The translations under genes were made by a program, and so were the position numbers. A DNA stretch of 6,824 bases from Sutterellaceae bacterium. Its GTDB lineage: Bacteria; Pseudomonadota; Gammaproteobacteria; Burkholderiales; Burkholderiaceae_F. The DNA lies in NCBI GenBank assembly GCA_030531135.1, contig JAUNOJ010000092.1, positions 1 to 6,824 on the forward strand. Reading direction: 5' to 3'. This document shows positions 1 to 6,255 of the stretch, piece by piece (the first letter of the stretch is position 1; each line of letters starts with the position of its first letter). The notes below the pieces were generated by a model that worked only from the letters and a program-made list of their open reading frames with translations, was not told the origin of the DNA and did not search any database.

Positions 1-183
1 TTGGCTGCGGCTCGTGCGGCCGATCGCTTTGAAAAAGAAAATATCGATTTCTTCACCCGCGTTCGCAATGCCTATTTGACGCGTGCCGAAAAATCCAACG
101 GCCGTTTCCTGGTGCTCGATTCGTCGCAGGCGCCCGAAGTCATTACCGAAGAATTGCTCGCAAAGGCTCGTTTATGGAAATAA
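1..183 (+). CDS. tmk: Thymidylate kinase (dTMP kinase), C-terminal part
   Basis: This is the last 60 codons of a thymidylate kinase, the enzyme that phosphorylates dTMP to dTDP with ATP in the cytoplasm for DNA synthesis. The window begins inside the gene: the frame is open at base 1, the N-terminal P-loop and the DR(Y/H) motif are missing, and the TTG at base 1 is an ordinary internal codon. The visible part has the family's C-terminal signature: an ADRFEKE stretch followed by FFTRVRNAYL, comparable to the DRIEQE...FFNRTRARYL segment of E. coli Tmk, then FLVLDSSQ, the strand that ends in a conserved Asp. Its last ten bases overlap the start of holB, a neighbour pairing known in many proteobacteria. 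Identification rests on family recognition of the C-terminal third only. Confidence 0.88.
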   Translation: MAAARAADRFEKENIDFFTRVRNAYLTRAEKSNGRFLVLDSSQAPEVITEELLAKARLWK

Positions 184-1205
184 AGACCTATCCCTGGCAA
201 GCCGAGTTGCTGGCTTCTTTAAACGAACTCAAAGACCGATTGCCCAACGGCATCCTCGTTTACGGGCCTCGCGGCATCGGCACCTTTGACGCGGTGCATG
301 CCTTTGCCAAAAACCTTTTGTGCGAAAGCCCCGATTTGGACGGCAGCGCCTGCGGTCATTGTCACGGCTGCCATATGTTCGATGCGCACACCCACCCCGA
401 CATTCGCTATGTGGTGAGCGAGGCCGAAAGCGTGCCGCGCGAGTTGCCGTTTACGCCGCCGGACAATGCCACGGACGATCGCAAAAATTTGTATCGCGAA
501 ATTTTGATTTATCAAACGCGTGCTTTGGCCGATTTTTTGAATCTCACAAGCCACGAAGGCGGCAAACGCGTCGTGATTGTTTATCCGGCCGATATGATTC
601 GTGCCGAAGCCGCCGCTTCGCTTTTAAAGAATTTGGAAGAGCCGCCCGAAGAAACCGTCTTTTTGTTGGTGACCGATGAAATCGATCGCGTCTTGCCGAC
701 CATTCGTTCGCGTTGCCGCTTGATTCGTGCACGTGTGCCGACCAAACAAGAGTCGCTTGCTTGGCTTCAAAGTCAGGGCGTGGCGGATGCCGAGCGCAAA
801 CTTGTGGAAGCCGGCGGCATGCCGCTTTCCGTTTTCGATCAGGATCCGCGCTTTTATTTGGCACCCGACTTGCGAGACAAAATTTTGGACGTGTTGGGCC
901 AAGGCAAAAACGCCAACGCCTCCGACGTGATCGACTCTGTCGGACGCGACGTGACGCTTTCGGCTGCAGCGCTTTTGTTTTCCCGCTGGGCCTGGGACTT
1001 GGCAAGCGTCAGAGAAGGCGCAGAGCCGCGCTACTACCCCGAGCGCGCCAATGCGTTGCAAAAGGTGGCCGCAGAGGCGCCGGCCGCAGGCCTTTATATG
1101 TGGATTAACAGCGTGCGCGATGTCAGACGCGTGGCTTCTCATCCGCTCAATGCCAAAACCGTGATCGAAGCTCTGTTGCTGTCTTATCAGCGTTGTCTTG
1201 CCTAA
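174..1205 (+). CDS. holB: DNA polymerase III subunit delta' (clamp loader)
   Basis: This encodes the 343-residue delta' subunit of the DNA polymerase III clamp loader, which with delta and tau/gamma opens the beta clamp and loads it onto primed DNA. Visible features are the delta'-type zinc module, with cysteines 50, 60, 63 and 66 (C-x9-C-x2-C-x2-C); a degenerate P-loop (GPRGIGTF, residues 31-38) lacking the GK[T/S] lysine, as expected for a subunit that does not hydrolyse ATP; an LLKNLEEPPEE box (150-160); and the SRC motif (179-181) from which delta' supplies an arginine finger to a neighbouring subunit. Length is normal for the family. The start at 174 has an AAAGG ribosome site at 162-166 and lies inside the tmk 3' end, so the two genes are probably translationally coupled. 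panB follows after 12 bases. Confidence 0.93.
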   Translation: MEIKTYPWQAELLASLNELKDRLPNGILVYGPRGIGTFDAVHAFAKNLLCESPDLDGSACGHCHGCHMFDAHTHPDIRYVVSEAESVPRELPFTPPDNATDDRKNLYREILIYQTRALADFLNLTSHEGGKRVVIVYPADMIRAEAAASLLKNLEEPPEETVFLLVTDEIDRVLPTIRSRCRLIRARVPTKQESLAWLQSQGVADAERKLVEAGGMPLSVFDQDPRFYLAPDLRDKILDVLGQGKNANASDVIDSVGRDVTLSAAALLFSRWAWDLASVREGAEPRYYPERANALQKVAAEAPAAGLYMWINSVRDVRRVASHPLNAKTVIEALLLSYQRCLA

Positions 1206-1217
1206 AGAAAAGAATTT

Positions 1218-2057
1218 ATGAAAAATACCGTCGCGACTTTTGCCGAGATGAAACGATCCGGGCAAAAGATTTCCATGCTTACGTGCTACGACTACAGCAC
1301 GGCACGATTGATTGATGAGGCCGGTGTCAACGCCATATTGGTGGGCGACAGCCTCGGCAATGTCGTTTTGGGCTATCCCGATACGTTGGCCGTGACCGTT
1401 GACGACATGATTCACCACGGCGCCGCCGTCGTGCGCGGCACAAAAAATGCGCTTGTGGTGATCGATATGCCCTTTATGAGCTATCAGATCAATGCCGAAG
1501 AAGCTTTGCGCAATGCCGGTCGCATCATCCAAACGACGCACGCCAATGCAGTGAAACTTGAGGGTGGCCTCGCCGTTGCCGAGGCTATCCGAAAAATCGT
1601 CTCGGCCGGCATCCCGGTAATGGGACACGTGGGTATGACGCCCCAATCGGTGATGCAATACGGCGGATTTAAAGTGCAGGGCAAGACTGCCGAGGCCGCA
1701 CAAAAAATTATTGAAGATGCTTTGGCTGTAGAAGCTGCCGGGGCTTTTGCCGTGGTGCTTGAATGTGTGCCTGCCGATTTGGCACGCGAAATCACCGCTC
1801 GCTTGACAATTCCCACGATCGGCATCGGTGCGGGTGTTTCCTGCGACGGACAGGTGCTGGTCTATCAGGACATGGTGGGGCTTTACGGCGACTATGCACC
1901 CAAGTTCGTGCGGCGCTTTGCCGATGCGGGTTCGGTCATGCGCCAAGCTTTTGCCGAATATGATGCGGCAGTCAAAGCCGGGACCTTTCCCAATGATGCG
2001 GAAAGTTTTGGTGTTGCAAACACAAAACAAAATAGCGAATTAAAGCGCTTATACTAA
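1218..2057 (+). CDS. panB: 3-methyl-2-oxobutanoate hydroxymethyltransferase (ketopantoate hydroxymethyltransferase)
   Basis: PanB transfers a hydroxymethyl group from 5,10-methylenetetrahydrofolate to 2-oxoisovalerate to give ketopantoate, the first committed step of pantothenate and CoA synthesis. The 279-residue product has the normal length and fold motifs. MLTCYDY (20-26) leads to the LVGDSLGN loop with metal-ligand Asp44; Asp83 lies in VVIDMPF and Glu115 in AVKLEGG. The GHVGMTPQS segment starts at 136, and catalytic Glu182 lies in VVLECVP (E. coli equivalents D45, D84, E114 and E181). The enzyme acts as a cytosolic decamer in other bacteria. The start has only an A-rich, weak ribosome site (AGAAAAG). 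It follows holB by 12 bases and is probably co-transcribed with it, and it is the first gene of a panBCD cluster. Confidence 0.96.
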   Translation: MKNTVATFAEMKRSGQKISMLTCYDYSTARLIDEAGVNAILVGDSLGNVVLGYPDTLAVTVDDMIHHGAAVVRGTKNALVVIDMPFMSYQINAEEALRNAGRIIQTTHANAVKLEGGLAVAEAIRKIVSAGIPVMGHVGMTPQSVMQYGGFKVQGKTAEAAQKIIEDALAVEAAGAFAVVLECVPADLAREITARLTIPTIGIGAGVSCDGQVLVYQDMVGLYGDYAPKFVRRFADAGSVMRQAFAEYDAAVKAGTFPNDAESFGVANTKQNSELKRLY

Positions 2058-2118
2058 TAGATTCGCGCACACAAAAATCGGTGCATAAAACACAGATCAA
2101 CAAATAAACGAAAAAGCC

Positions 2119-2979
2119 ATGCGTGTACTCACAACGGTTGAAGACGTTAGAAACCAAGTCAAAGCTTGGAAAAAAGAAGGACTGACGGTGGGCTTGGTGC
2201 CCACGATGGGTTATTTGCACGAAGGGCACGCCAGCTTGGTGCAGCGCGCAAAAAACGAGAACGATCGCGTGGTCGTGAGCGTTTTTGTCAATCCCACGCA
2301 GTTCGGGCCCAATGAAGATTTGGCCACGTACCCCAGAGATTTGGAGCATGACGCCGAACTTTTGGAAAGCTTGGGCGTCGATATTCTTTTTCACCCCACG
2401 CCCGAGGAAATGTATCCGGGCAAAGCCCGTACGTGGGTGACGGTGGAGGATTTGACGACCGGCCTTTGCGGCAAGACGCGCCCCACGCACTTTAGGGGCG
2501 TGTGTACGGTCGTGAGCAAACTCATGAACATCGTTACGCCCGACAAGGCTTACTTCGGTCGCAAGGACGCGCAACAGCTGGCAGTCATTCGTCAGATGGT
2601 CAAAGACCTCAATATCGGCATCGACATCGTGGGTTGCCCCATCGTGCGCGAGGCCGACGGGCTTGCCAAGTCGAGTCGCAACAAGTATTTGTCCGAGAGC
2701 GAACGTCAAAGCGCTCTGGTCTTGTCCAAGGCTGTGGCGGAAGGTAAGGCACTCGTTGCCGCCGGTCAAACTTGCACGCAAACAATTGTGGACGCGATGG
2801 TGCGCGTGATCGAAAGCGATCCGACGGCCAAAATCGACTATGTCGAAGCGGTTGACGCTTTGACGATGGCGCCTGTCACGGAAATCAAAGAACCGGTACT
2901 TTTTGCTATGGCCGTTTATATCGGCAAAACGCGCCTGATCGACAACTTTGGCAGCGACGAGGTCAACGATGCAAATTGA
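2119..2979 (+). CDS. panC: Pantothenate synthetase (pantoate--beta-alanine ligase)
   Basis: PanC joins pantoate and beta-alanine using ATP, through a pantoyl-adenylate intermediate, to make pantothenate. The 286-residue protein belongs to the class-I-synthetase-like nucleotidylyl transferases. Visible motifs are [10 protein letters not shown] (28-37, with the HxGH-type His34/His37 pair), [14 protein letters not shown] from residue 55, FGRKDAQQ (146-153), and the KMSKS-like loop KSSRN (184-188) that closes over ATP. Length and motif order are standard. The start is preceded by no clear Shine-Dalgarno sequence, only an A-rich leader (ACGAAAAAGCC); it was chosen because [11 protein letters not shown] aligns with the usual N-terminus of the family. 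It lies 61 bases after panB and overlaps panD by 11 bases. Confidence 0.96.
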   Translation: MRVLTTVEDVRNQVKAWKKEGLTVGLVPTMGYLHEGHASLVQRAKNENDRVVVSVFVNPTQFGPNEDLATYPRDLEHDAELLESLGVDILFHPTPEEMYPGKARTWVTVEDLTTGLCGKTRPTHFRGVCTVVSKLMNIVTPDKAYFGRKDAQQLAVIRQMVKDLNIGIDIVGCPIVREADGLAKSSRNKYLSESERQSALVLSKAVAEGKALVAAGQTCTQTIVDAMVRVIESDPTAKIDYVEAVDALTMAPVTEIKEPVLFAMAVYIGKTRLIDNFGSDEVNDAN

Positions 2980-3358
2980 AATGCTCAAAAGCAAGATTCA
3001 CCGTGCCACGGTGACGCAAGCCGAACTCAACTATGTGGGGTCGATCACGGTCGACGTCGATCTTCTGGAAAAAAGCGGCATCTGCGAATATGAAAAGGTC
3101 GACGTGGTCGACATCGACAACGGCAATCGCCTGACGACTTATACCATCGCAGGCGAGCGCGGTTCCGGCGTGATTTGTTTAAACGGCGCGGCCGCACGCT
3201 TGGTGAGCGTGGGCGATAAAGTCATTCTCATGAGCTATTGTGCCATGACGCCCGAAGAGGCCAAGACCCATCGCCCGACCGTGGTGCTTGTCGACGAAGC
3301 AAATCGCGCCGATCGCGTGCTTCACTATGAAAAGCACGGTCGACTCGAAGATCTTTGA
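2969..3358 (+). CDS. panD: Aspartate 1-decarboxylase proenzyme
   Basis: PanD decarboxylates L-aspartate to beta-alanine, the second substrate of PanC. It is a pyruvoyl enzyme made by self-cleavage. With the ATG at 2969 the protein has 129 residues and its numbering coincides with E. coli PanD: Lys9, His11, Tyr22, the Gly24-Ser25 cleavage site (NYVGSI; Ser25 becomes the pyruvoyl group), Arg54, Thr57, Tyr58 and Asn72 all fall in place. A GAGG ribosome site at 2959-2962 sits six bases before this ATG. An in-frame TTG at 2948 would add seven residues but lacks these supports. The gene begins inside the panC 3' end, so PanC and PanD synthesis is probably coupled. In enterobacteria processing needs PanM/PanZ; nothing of that kind is visible here. 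Confidence 0.96.
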   Translation: MQIEMLKSKIHRATVTQAELNYVGSITVDVDLLEKSGICEYEKVDVVDIDNGNRLTTYTIAGERGSGVICLNGAAARLVSVGDKVILMSYCAMTPEEAKTHRPTVVLVDEANRADRVLHYEKHGRLEDL

Positions 3359-3394
3359 AAAAACAAATTTTAAAAAACTGCTGTAAGCGTCCGA

Positions 3395-3423
3395 TTGGCG
3401 CTACAATTCTAAAATTGCGCAGG
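3395..3423 (+). promoter_or_regulatory. Possible promoter/operator in front of argD
   Basis: The 99-base gap between panD and argD contains TACAAT at 3402-3407, a good -10 hexamer match, but no convincing -35 hexamer 16-18 bases upstream. The same bases form an inverted repeat, CAATT-CTAA-AATTG (3404-3417), bracketed by GCG and CGC, so a dimeric regulator could bind over the -10. It does not fit the enterobacterial ArgR box well. The break in gene spacing supports a separate transcription start for argD; the exact site is inferred. Confidence 0.3.
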
Positions 3424-3457
3424 ATTTTCTTGGCACCACAAAAAAGGTTGATACGAA

Positions 3458-4633
3458 ATGACTTCCCATCTTTTGCCGATTTTTTCTCCCTTGCCCGTTT
3501 GCTTTGAAAAGGGCGAGGGTCTCTGGTTAACCGACACCGAAGGGCGTCGTTATTTGGACGGCTTTGCCGGTATTGCCGTCAACACTGTCGGTCACAACCA
3601 TCCGAGACTCGTGGCGGCTTTGCAGGATCAGGTCTCTCATCTGATTCACTGCTCGAACTATTTCCGCATCGATTTGCAGGAAACGGTGGCAGCCAAGCTT
3701 TGTGAAAAAAGCGGCATGCGCGGGTGCTTCTTCTGCAATTCCGGTTTGGAAGCCAATGAAGCGGCCATCAAACTTGCACGCAAGTACGGCCACATGCAAG
3801 GGTTTAAAGAACCCAAGATCATTGTTTTCGATCACGCCTTCCATGGGCGCTCTATCGCCACGTTGTCGGCAACGGCCAACGCCATGGTGCGTCGCGACTT
3901 CTCGCCCTATTTGCCCGACTTTATCCGTGTGCCTGTGGGCGACATTAAGGCTATCGAAAAGCTCGCTGCAACGACGCCTGGCATTTGCGCCGTGATGTTT
4001 GAGCCCGTGCAGGGCGAAGGCGGCATCTTCCCGATTCCCGACGAAACCATGCGCGAAATCCGCGCCTTGTGCGACAAGCACAAGTGGCTGATGATTTTGG
4101 ACGAAGTCCAGTCCGGCATGGGTCGTACCGGCAAGTGGTTTGCTTTCCAGCATTCCGGTGTGACGCCCGACGTCATGACGCTTGCCAAAGCCTTGGGCGG
4201 CGGCGTTCCCGTGGGCGCCATTGTTTGCAATGAAAAGACCTACGGCGTCTTTACGCCGGGCAATCACGGCTCGACCTTCGGCGGCAATCCCTTGGCCATG
4301 CGAGCTGCGAGCACCGTCATCTCCATTATGGAAGACGAACGCTTGGTGGAAAACGCTGCCACGATGGGCGAATACCTCCAGAAATCTTTCCGTGAAGCGC
4401 TCGCCGACATCGCCGGCGTTCAGGAAGTACGCGGTCGCGGTTTGATGATCGGTATCGTTTTGGATCGTCCGGCGCATCCCTGTCTGAATTTGGGTTTGAA
4501 GCACGGTGTGCTATTCTCTGTGACGGCCGGCAACGTCATTCGTATCGTGCCGAGTTTGAACATTGCCCGCCGCGACGCCGACGAATTGGTCAAGCGCGTC
4601 AAGGCAGTGATCCAAGAATTCATGGGATGCTAA
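3458..4633 (+). CDS. argD: Acetylornithine aminotransferase (PLP-dependent, class III)
   Basis: This 391-residue enzyme most likely interconverts N-acetylglutamate-5-semialdehyde and N-acetylornithine, with glutamate as amino donor, in arginine synthesis; in many bacteria it also serves as succinyl-diaminopimelate aminotransferase for lysine. It is a class-III, PLP-dependent transaminase. The N-terminal segment has the GxGxWLTDxEGRRYLDG pattern, and the phosphate-binding turn is CNSGLEANE (93-101). FHGRS follows at 128-132, then EPVQGEGG, then LDEVQSGMGRTGK with the PLP-ring Asp, then Lys244 in LAKALGGG as the Schiff-base lysine, and HGSTFGGNPL. An AAAGG ribosome site lies at 3443-3447. Leu in SGLEANE is typical of betaproteobacterial ArgD. 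A related ornithine or GABA aminotransferase activity cannot be excluded, since neither argF nor other arg genes are in view. Confidence 0.92.
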   Translation: MTSHLLPIFSPLPVCFEKGEGLWLTDTEGRRYLDGFAGIAVNTVGHNHPRLVAALQDQVSHLIHCSNYFRIDLQETVAAKLCEKSGMRGCFFCNSGLEANEAAIKLARKYGHMQGFKEPKIIVFDHAFHGRSIATLSATANAMVRRDFSPYLPDFIRVPVGDIKAIEKLAATTPGICAVMFEPVQGEGGIFPIPDETMREIRALCDKHKWLMILDEVQSGMGRTGKWFAFQHSGVTPDVMTLAKALGGGVPVGAIVCNEKTYGVFTPGNHGSTFGGNPLAMRAASTVISIMEDERLVENAATMGEYLQKSFREALADIAGVQEVRGRGLMIGIVLDRPAHPCLNLGLKHGVLFSVTAGNVIRIVPSLNIARRDADELVKRVKAVIQEFMGC

Positions 4634-4635
4634 CG

Positions 4636-4749
4636 ATGGACGAAAAGTGGAAGAAGTATCTGGATTTGGCCGTGCGTATCGTATTGGCCTGCATCCTTTG
4701 TTATTTTGTCTACAACATCATCATTACGCAGCACAATTACTTTAGTTAA
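4636..4749 (+). CDS. Small single-pass membrane protein, 37 residues, function unknown
   Basis: An ATG two bases after the argD stop opens a 37-codon frame ending in TAA. The product starts MDEKWKKYLDL and then has a hydrophobic stretch of about 20 residues (11-30: Leu, Ala, Val, Ile, Cys, Tyr and Phe, with a single Arg14 near its start and Asn27 near its end), followed by the polar tail TQHNYFS. That is the profile of a one-helix inner-membrane protein; three lysines at positions 4, 6 and 7 predict an inside N-terminus. A weak GGGA ribosome site at 4624-4627 lies inside the last argD codons, so translation would be coupled to argD. I do not recognise the family. The spacing and membrane profile make a real gene plausible, but chance cannot be excluded at this length. 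Confidence 0.6.
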   Translation: MDEKWKKYLDLAVRIVLACILCYFVYNIIITQHNYFS

Positions 4750-4761
4750 TTGCGTGATCCG

Positions 4762-4770
4762 TGTTAAGAT
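4762..4770 (+). promoter_or_regulatory. Possible extended -10 promoter of the tRNA-Ser gene
   Basis: TGTTAAGAT reads as an extended -10 element (TG, one base, then TAAGAT), about 38 bases before the mature tRNA 5' end. No good -35 hexamer is present at the usual distance (TTAGTT at 4742-4747 is poor), which is tolerable for extended -10 promoters. Transcription would start near 4776-4778, inside the inverted repeat that follows. Confidence 0.4.
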
Positions 4771-4806
4771 ACGGCCTTTGCCAAATTTGCTGTTGCAAAG
4801 GCCGTA
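4770..4806 (+). repeat. Perfect 12-bp inverted repeat abutting the tRNA gene
   Basis: TACGGCCTTTGC (4770-4781) and its exact reverse complement GCAAAGGCCGTA (4795-4806) flank a 13-base loop and end one base before the tRNA. There is no T-run after it, so it is not a standard intrinsic terminator for the argD transcript. It could form a leader hairpin 5' of the tRNA or be a protein-binding palindrome. Confidence 0.75.
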
Positions 4807-4807
4807 C

Positions 4808-4898
4808 GGAGGTGTGGCAGAGTGGTTTAATGCACCGGTCTTGAAAACCGGCGACGGTTAATAGCCGTCCGTGAGTTCAAATCTCACCGCCTCCGCCA
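4808..4898 (+). tRNA. tRNA-Ser (anticodon UGA)
   Basis: A complete 91-base class-II tRNA with encoded CCA. The acceptor stem is GGAGGTG (4808-4814) paired with CGCCTCC (4888-4894), with one G-U pair, discriminator G4895 and CCA 4896-4898. The anticodon arm is CCGGT, loop CTTGAAA, ACCGG, giving anticodon TGA at 4842-4844. A long variable arm (GACGG...CCGTC) marks it as a serine tRNA, and the T arm is GTGAG-TTCAAAT-CTCAC. It closely resembles E. coli tRNA-Ser(UGA) and reads UCN codons, chiefly UCA. Its 3' end faces the integrase gene and is the likely integration target of the downstream element. Confidence 0.97.
4870..4898 (+). other. Probable attachment-site core (tRNA-Ser 3' end)
   Basis: P4-family integrases commonly recombine into the T-arm and acceptor 3' half of a tRNA gene, and this tRNA is followed within 200 bases by such an integrase. 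The core limits are inferred, because no second copy of the tRNA 3' end occurs in the window. The matching repeat should lie at the far end of the element beyond base 6824. Confidence 0.5.
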
Positions 4899-4904
4899 GA
4901 AGCC

Positions 4905-4939
4905 AAAAACCCGAGAGTCCTTGATTCTCGGGCTTTTTT
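4905..4939 (+). terminator. Rho-independent terminator after tRNA-Ser
   Basis: CCCGAGA (4910-4916) pairs perfectly with TCTCGGG (4926-4932) around a nine-base loop, followed by C and six T (4934-4939). An A5 run before the stem would also let it work weakly in the opposite direction. It should end the tRNA transcript and separate it from the integrase gene. Confidence 0.88.
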
Positions 4940-4970
4940 GTATCTATTGCTCGTGAAGCCCTTTAAATTC

Positions 4971-5040
4971 AGGTGTTTTTGCGTGTCCGAGAATGTCCGA
5001 ATGTGTTCGACCATGTTCGATTGTGTCCGTCAATGTACAA
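4971..5040 (+). repeat. Array of 7-base motifs at exact 10-bp period upstream of the integrase
   Basis: Six consecutive ten-base units each consist of three variable bases plus a heptamer starting TGT: TGTCCGA (4984), TGTCCGA (4994), TGTTCGA (5004), TGTTCGA (5014), TGTCCGT (5024) and TGTACAA (5034). A degenerate unit, TGTTTTT, precedes them at 4974. The period equals about one helical turn, so all motifs face the same side of the DNA. The position between the tRNA attachment site and the integrase start suggests arm-type integrase sites or sites for an accessory protein. This function is inferred. Confidence 0.7.
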
Positions 5041-5046
5041 TAACAG

Positions 5047-5068
5047 TGGTACACAAATTGGTACACAA
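5047..5068 (+). repeat. TGGTACACAA direct repeat before the integrase gene
   Basis: TGGTACACAA occurs at 5047-5056 and again at 5059-5068, 12 bases apart, ending just before the integrase ribosome site. The last unit of the preceding 10-bp array (TGTACAA) resembles it. Likely a second class of integrase or regulator binding site, possibly allowing the integrase to control its own gene. Confidence 0.65.
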
Positions 5069-5088
5069 TTTTTTGGAGGTGAGTTCAG

Positions 5089-6255
5089 ATGCGGCAAAGT
5101 GACGTGTCCAAACTGGGGGACGGAAATCATCATCTAGGCAACGGGCTGTATCTTTGGGTTCGTGACAATGGCGCGCACCGCTCTTGGGTATTGCGGTTAA
5201 CCAAACCGGACGGACAGAGGACGCGCATAGGACTGGGAAGTGCGGCAACATTAACTTTGACGGCAGCTCAAAAGAAGGCCGACGAGTTTCGAGTTGCGTT
5301 TGCCAATGGTGAGGACCCTCGCGAAAAGAAGGAGCCTGATGCTCCCAAAACTCACCGATTTAAAGAAGTTGCCGACGAGGCGATTAAGGCACGTGCGGAA
5401 GTCTCGCAATGGAAGAACGAGAAGCACGCCAGCCAATGGGTCAATACCGTGAACACATACGCTGTGCCATTGCTAGGCAACAAGGATGTTGCTGAGATAA
5501 CACGGCAGGATATTCTTGATGTTCTCAAGCCCATTTGGAAAACGAAGGCGGAAACGGCGACTCGGCTGCGCAATCGTCTTGAAGTAATTTTTGACTACGC
5601 ACTGCGCCAAGGGTGGAGAGAAAAAGAGAATCCGGCTCGATGGAAGGGCGGGCTTGAGTTTGATTTGCCGTCCCCAAAGAAGGTGCTTGTCCGTAAGCAC
5701 CAAGAGGCTTTGACTTTTGACGAGTTGGTTGAGGTTGTACCGAAGTTGTGGGATATGAAAACTGTTGCCAACTGGTGCATTTTGTTTGGGATGTTGACGG
5801 CGACTCGATGCAATGAGTTTGTGCAGGCTGATTGGAGTGAGATAGAACTCAAGAAGAAGGTGTGGTGCATTCCGCCAGAACGTCGGAAAGACAAGAAGCC
5901 ATATCCGCACCGCGTGCCGTTGAGCAGTTGGGCGATAAAGATTTTGAAGATGTTGCCAACGAGAGAGGGGCCGGTGTTTCCCGGGCGCATCGCAAAGACG
6001 GTGAACTTACAAACGCCTCGTGTTTTACTGCAACGGCTATCCGGGCGTGCTGTGACTATGCACGGGTGTCGATCAACTTTCAGAGATTGGTGCGCTGAGA
6101 AGGGAAAGGATTCGGTGCTGGCAGAAAAGAGTTTGATGCACTCGACCGGCAACGCTGTTGAGCAAGCCTACCAAAGATCAGACTTGCTCGAACGGCGTCG
6201 CGGATTGATGGAGGAGTGGGCGCAGGCCGTCATGGTTAACGTCCGCGATTCATAA
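5089..6255 (+). CDS. P4-family tyrosine recombinase (integrase of a tRNA-Ser island or prophage)
   Basis: This 388-residue site-specific recombinase is predicted to insert and excise the element at the adjacent tRNA-Ser gene. Residues ~1-85 form the DUF4102-type arm-binding domain (LGNGLYLWV, then an IGLGS turn), ~95-190 the SAM-like core-binding domain, and ~205-380 the catalytic domain. All catalytic residues are present: Arg240 (TATRCNEF), a lysine at 267 or 269 before HRVPLS, His325 and Arg328 (HGCR), His351 (LMHST) and nucleophile Tyr361 (AYQRSDLLERRR). A strong GGAGGT ribosome site lies at 5075-5080, eight bases before the ATG. CGA and CGG arginine codons are more frequent than in argD, consistent with transfer. 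The gene reads away from the tRNA and its 3' end overlaps the opposing regulator gene by 20 bases. It looks intact and active. Confidence 0.94.
   Translation: MRQSDVSKLGDGNHHLGNGLYLWVRDNGAHRSWVLRLTKPDGQRTRIGLGSAATLTLTAAQKKADEFRVAFANGEDPREKKEPDAPKTHRFKEVADEAIKARAEVSQWKNEKHASQWVNTVNTYAVPLLGNKDVAEITRQDILDVLKPIWKTKAETATRLRNRLEVIFDYALRQGWREKENPARWKGGLEFDLPSPKKVLVRKHQEALTFDELVEVVPKLWDMKTVANWCILFGMLTATRCNEFVQADWSEIELKKKVWCIPPERRKDKKPYPHRVPLSSWAIKILKMLPTREGPVFPGRIAKTVNLQTPRVLLQRLSGRAVTMHGCRSTFRDWCAEKGKDSVLAEKSLMHSTGNAVEQAYQRSDLLERRRGLMEEWAQAVMVNVRDS

Noticed and set aside
1..183. A self-contained 60-residue gene starting with TTG at base 1
   Set aside because: It is the tail of thymidylate kinase entering from the left edge; the TTG is an internal codon.
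624..2030. Long minus-strand open frame of 468 codons
   Set aside because: It lies antisense to holB and panB, whose protein motifs are unambiguous. The predicted product is His- and Arg-rich with no recognisable domain, a usual by-product of codon bias.
2050..2055. TATACT as a -10 element for a separate panC promoter
   Set aside because: No acceptable -35 hexamer lies 15-19 bases upstream, and the hexamer is within the last panB codons.
2948..2968. Upstream TTG start for panD
   Set aside because: The ATG at 2969 has a GAGG site six bases before it and gives exact E. coli-type numbering of the Gly24-Ser25 cleavage site.
1972..2994. Minus-strand open frame of 340 codons
   Set aside because: Antisense shadow of panC and the panB end; no domain and no ribosome site supporting it.
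3527..4504. Minus-strand open frame of 325 codons
   Set aside because: Antisense shadow of argD; no recognisable protein features.
4770..4806. Intrinsic terminator for the argD transcript
   Set aside because: The stem is perfect but is followed by the tRNA, not by a T-run.
4981..5040. CRISPR array or plasmid iterons
   Set aside because: Units are only ten bases with three-base spacers, far too short for CRISPR. The context is an integration site, with no replication initiator gene in view, so iterons are not supported.
5473..5910. Minus-strand frames inside the integrase gene
   Set aside because: They overlap the well-supported integrase catalytic and core-binding domains and show no recognisable features.
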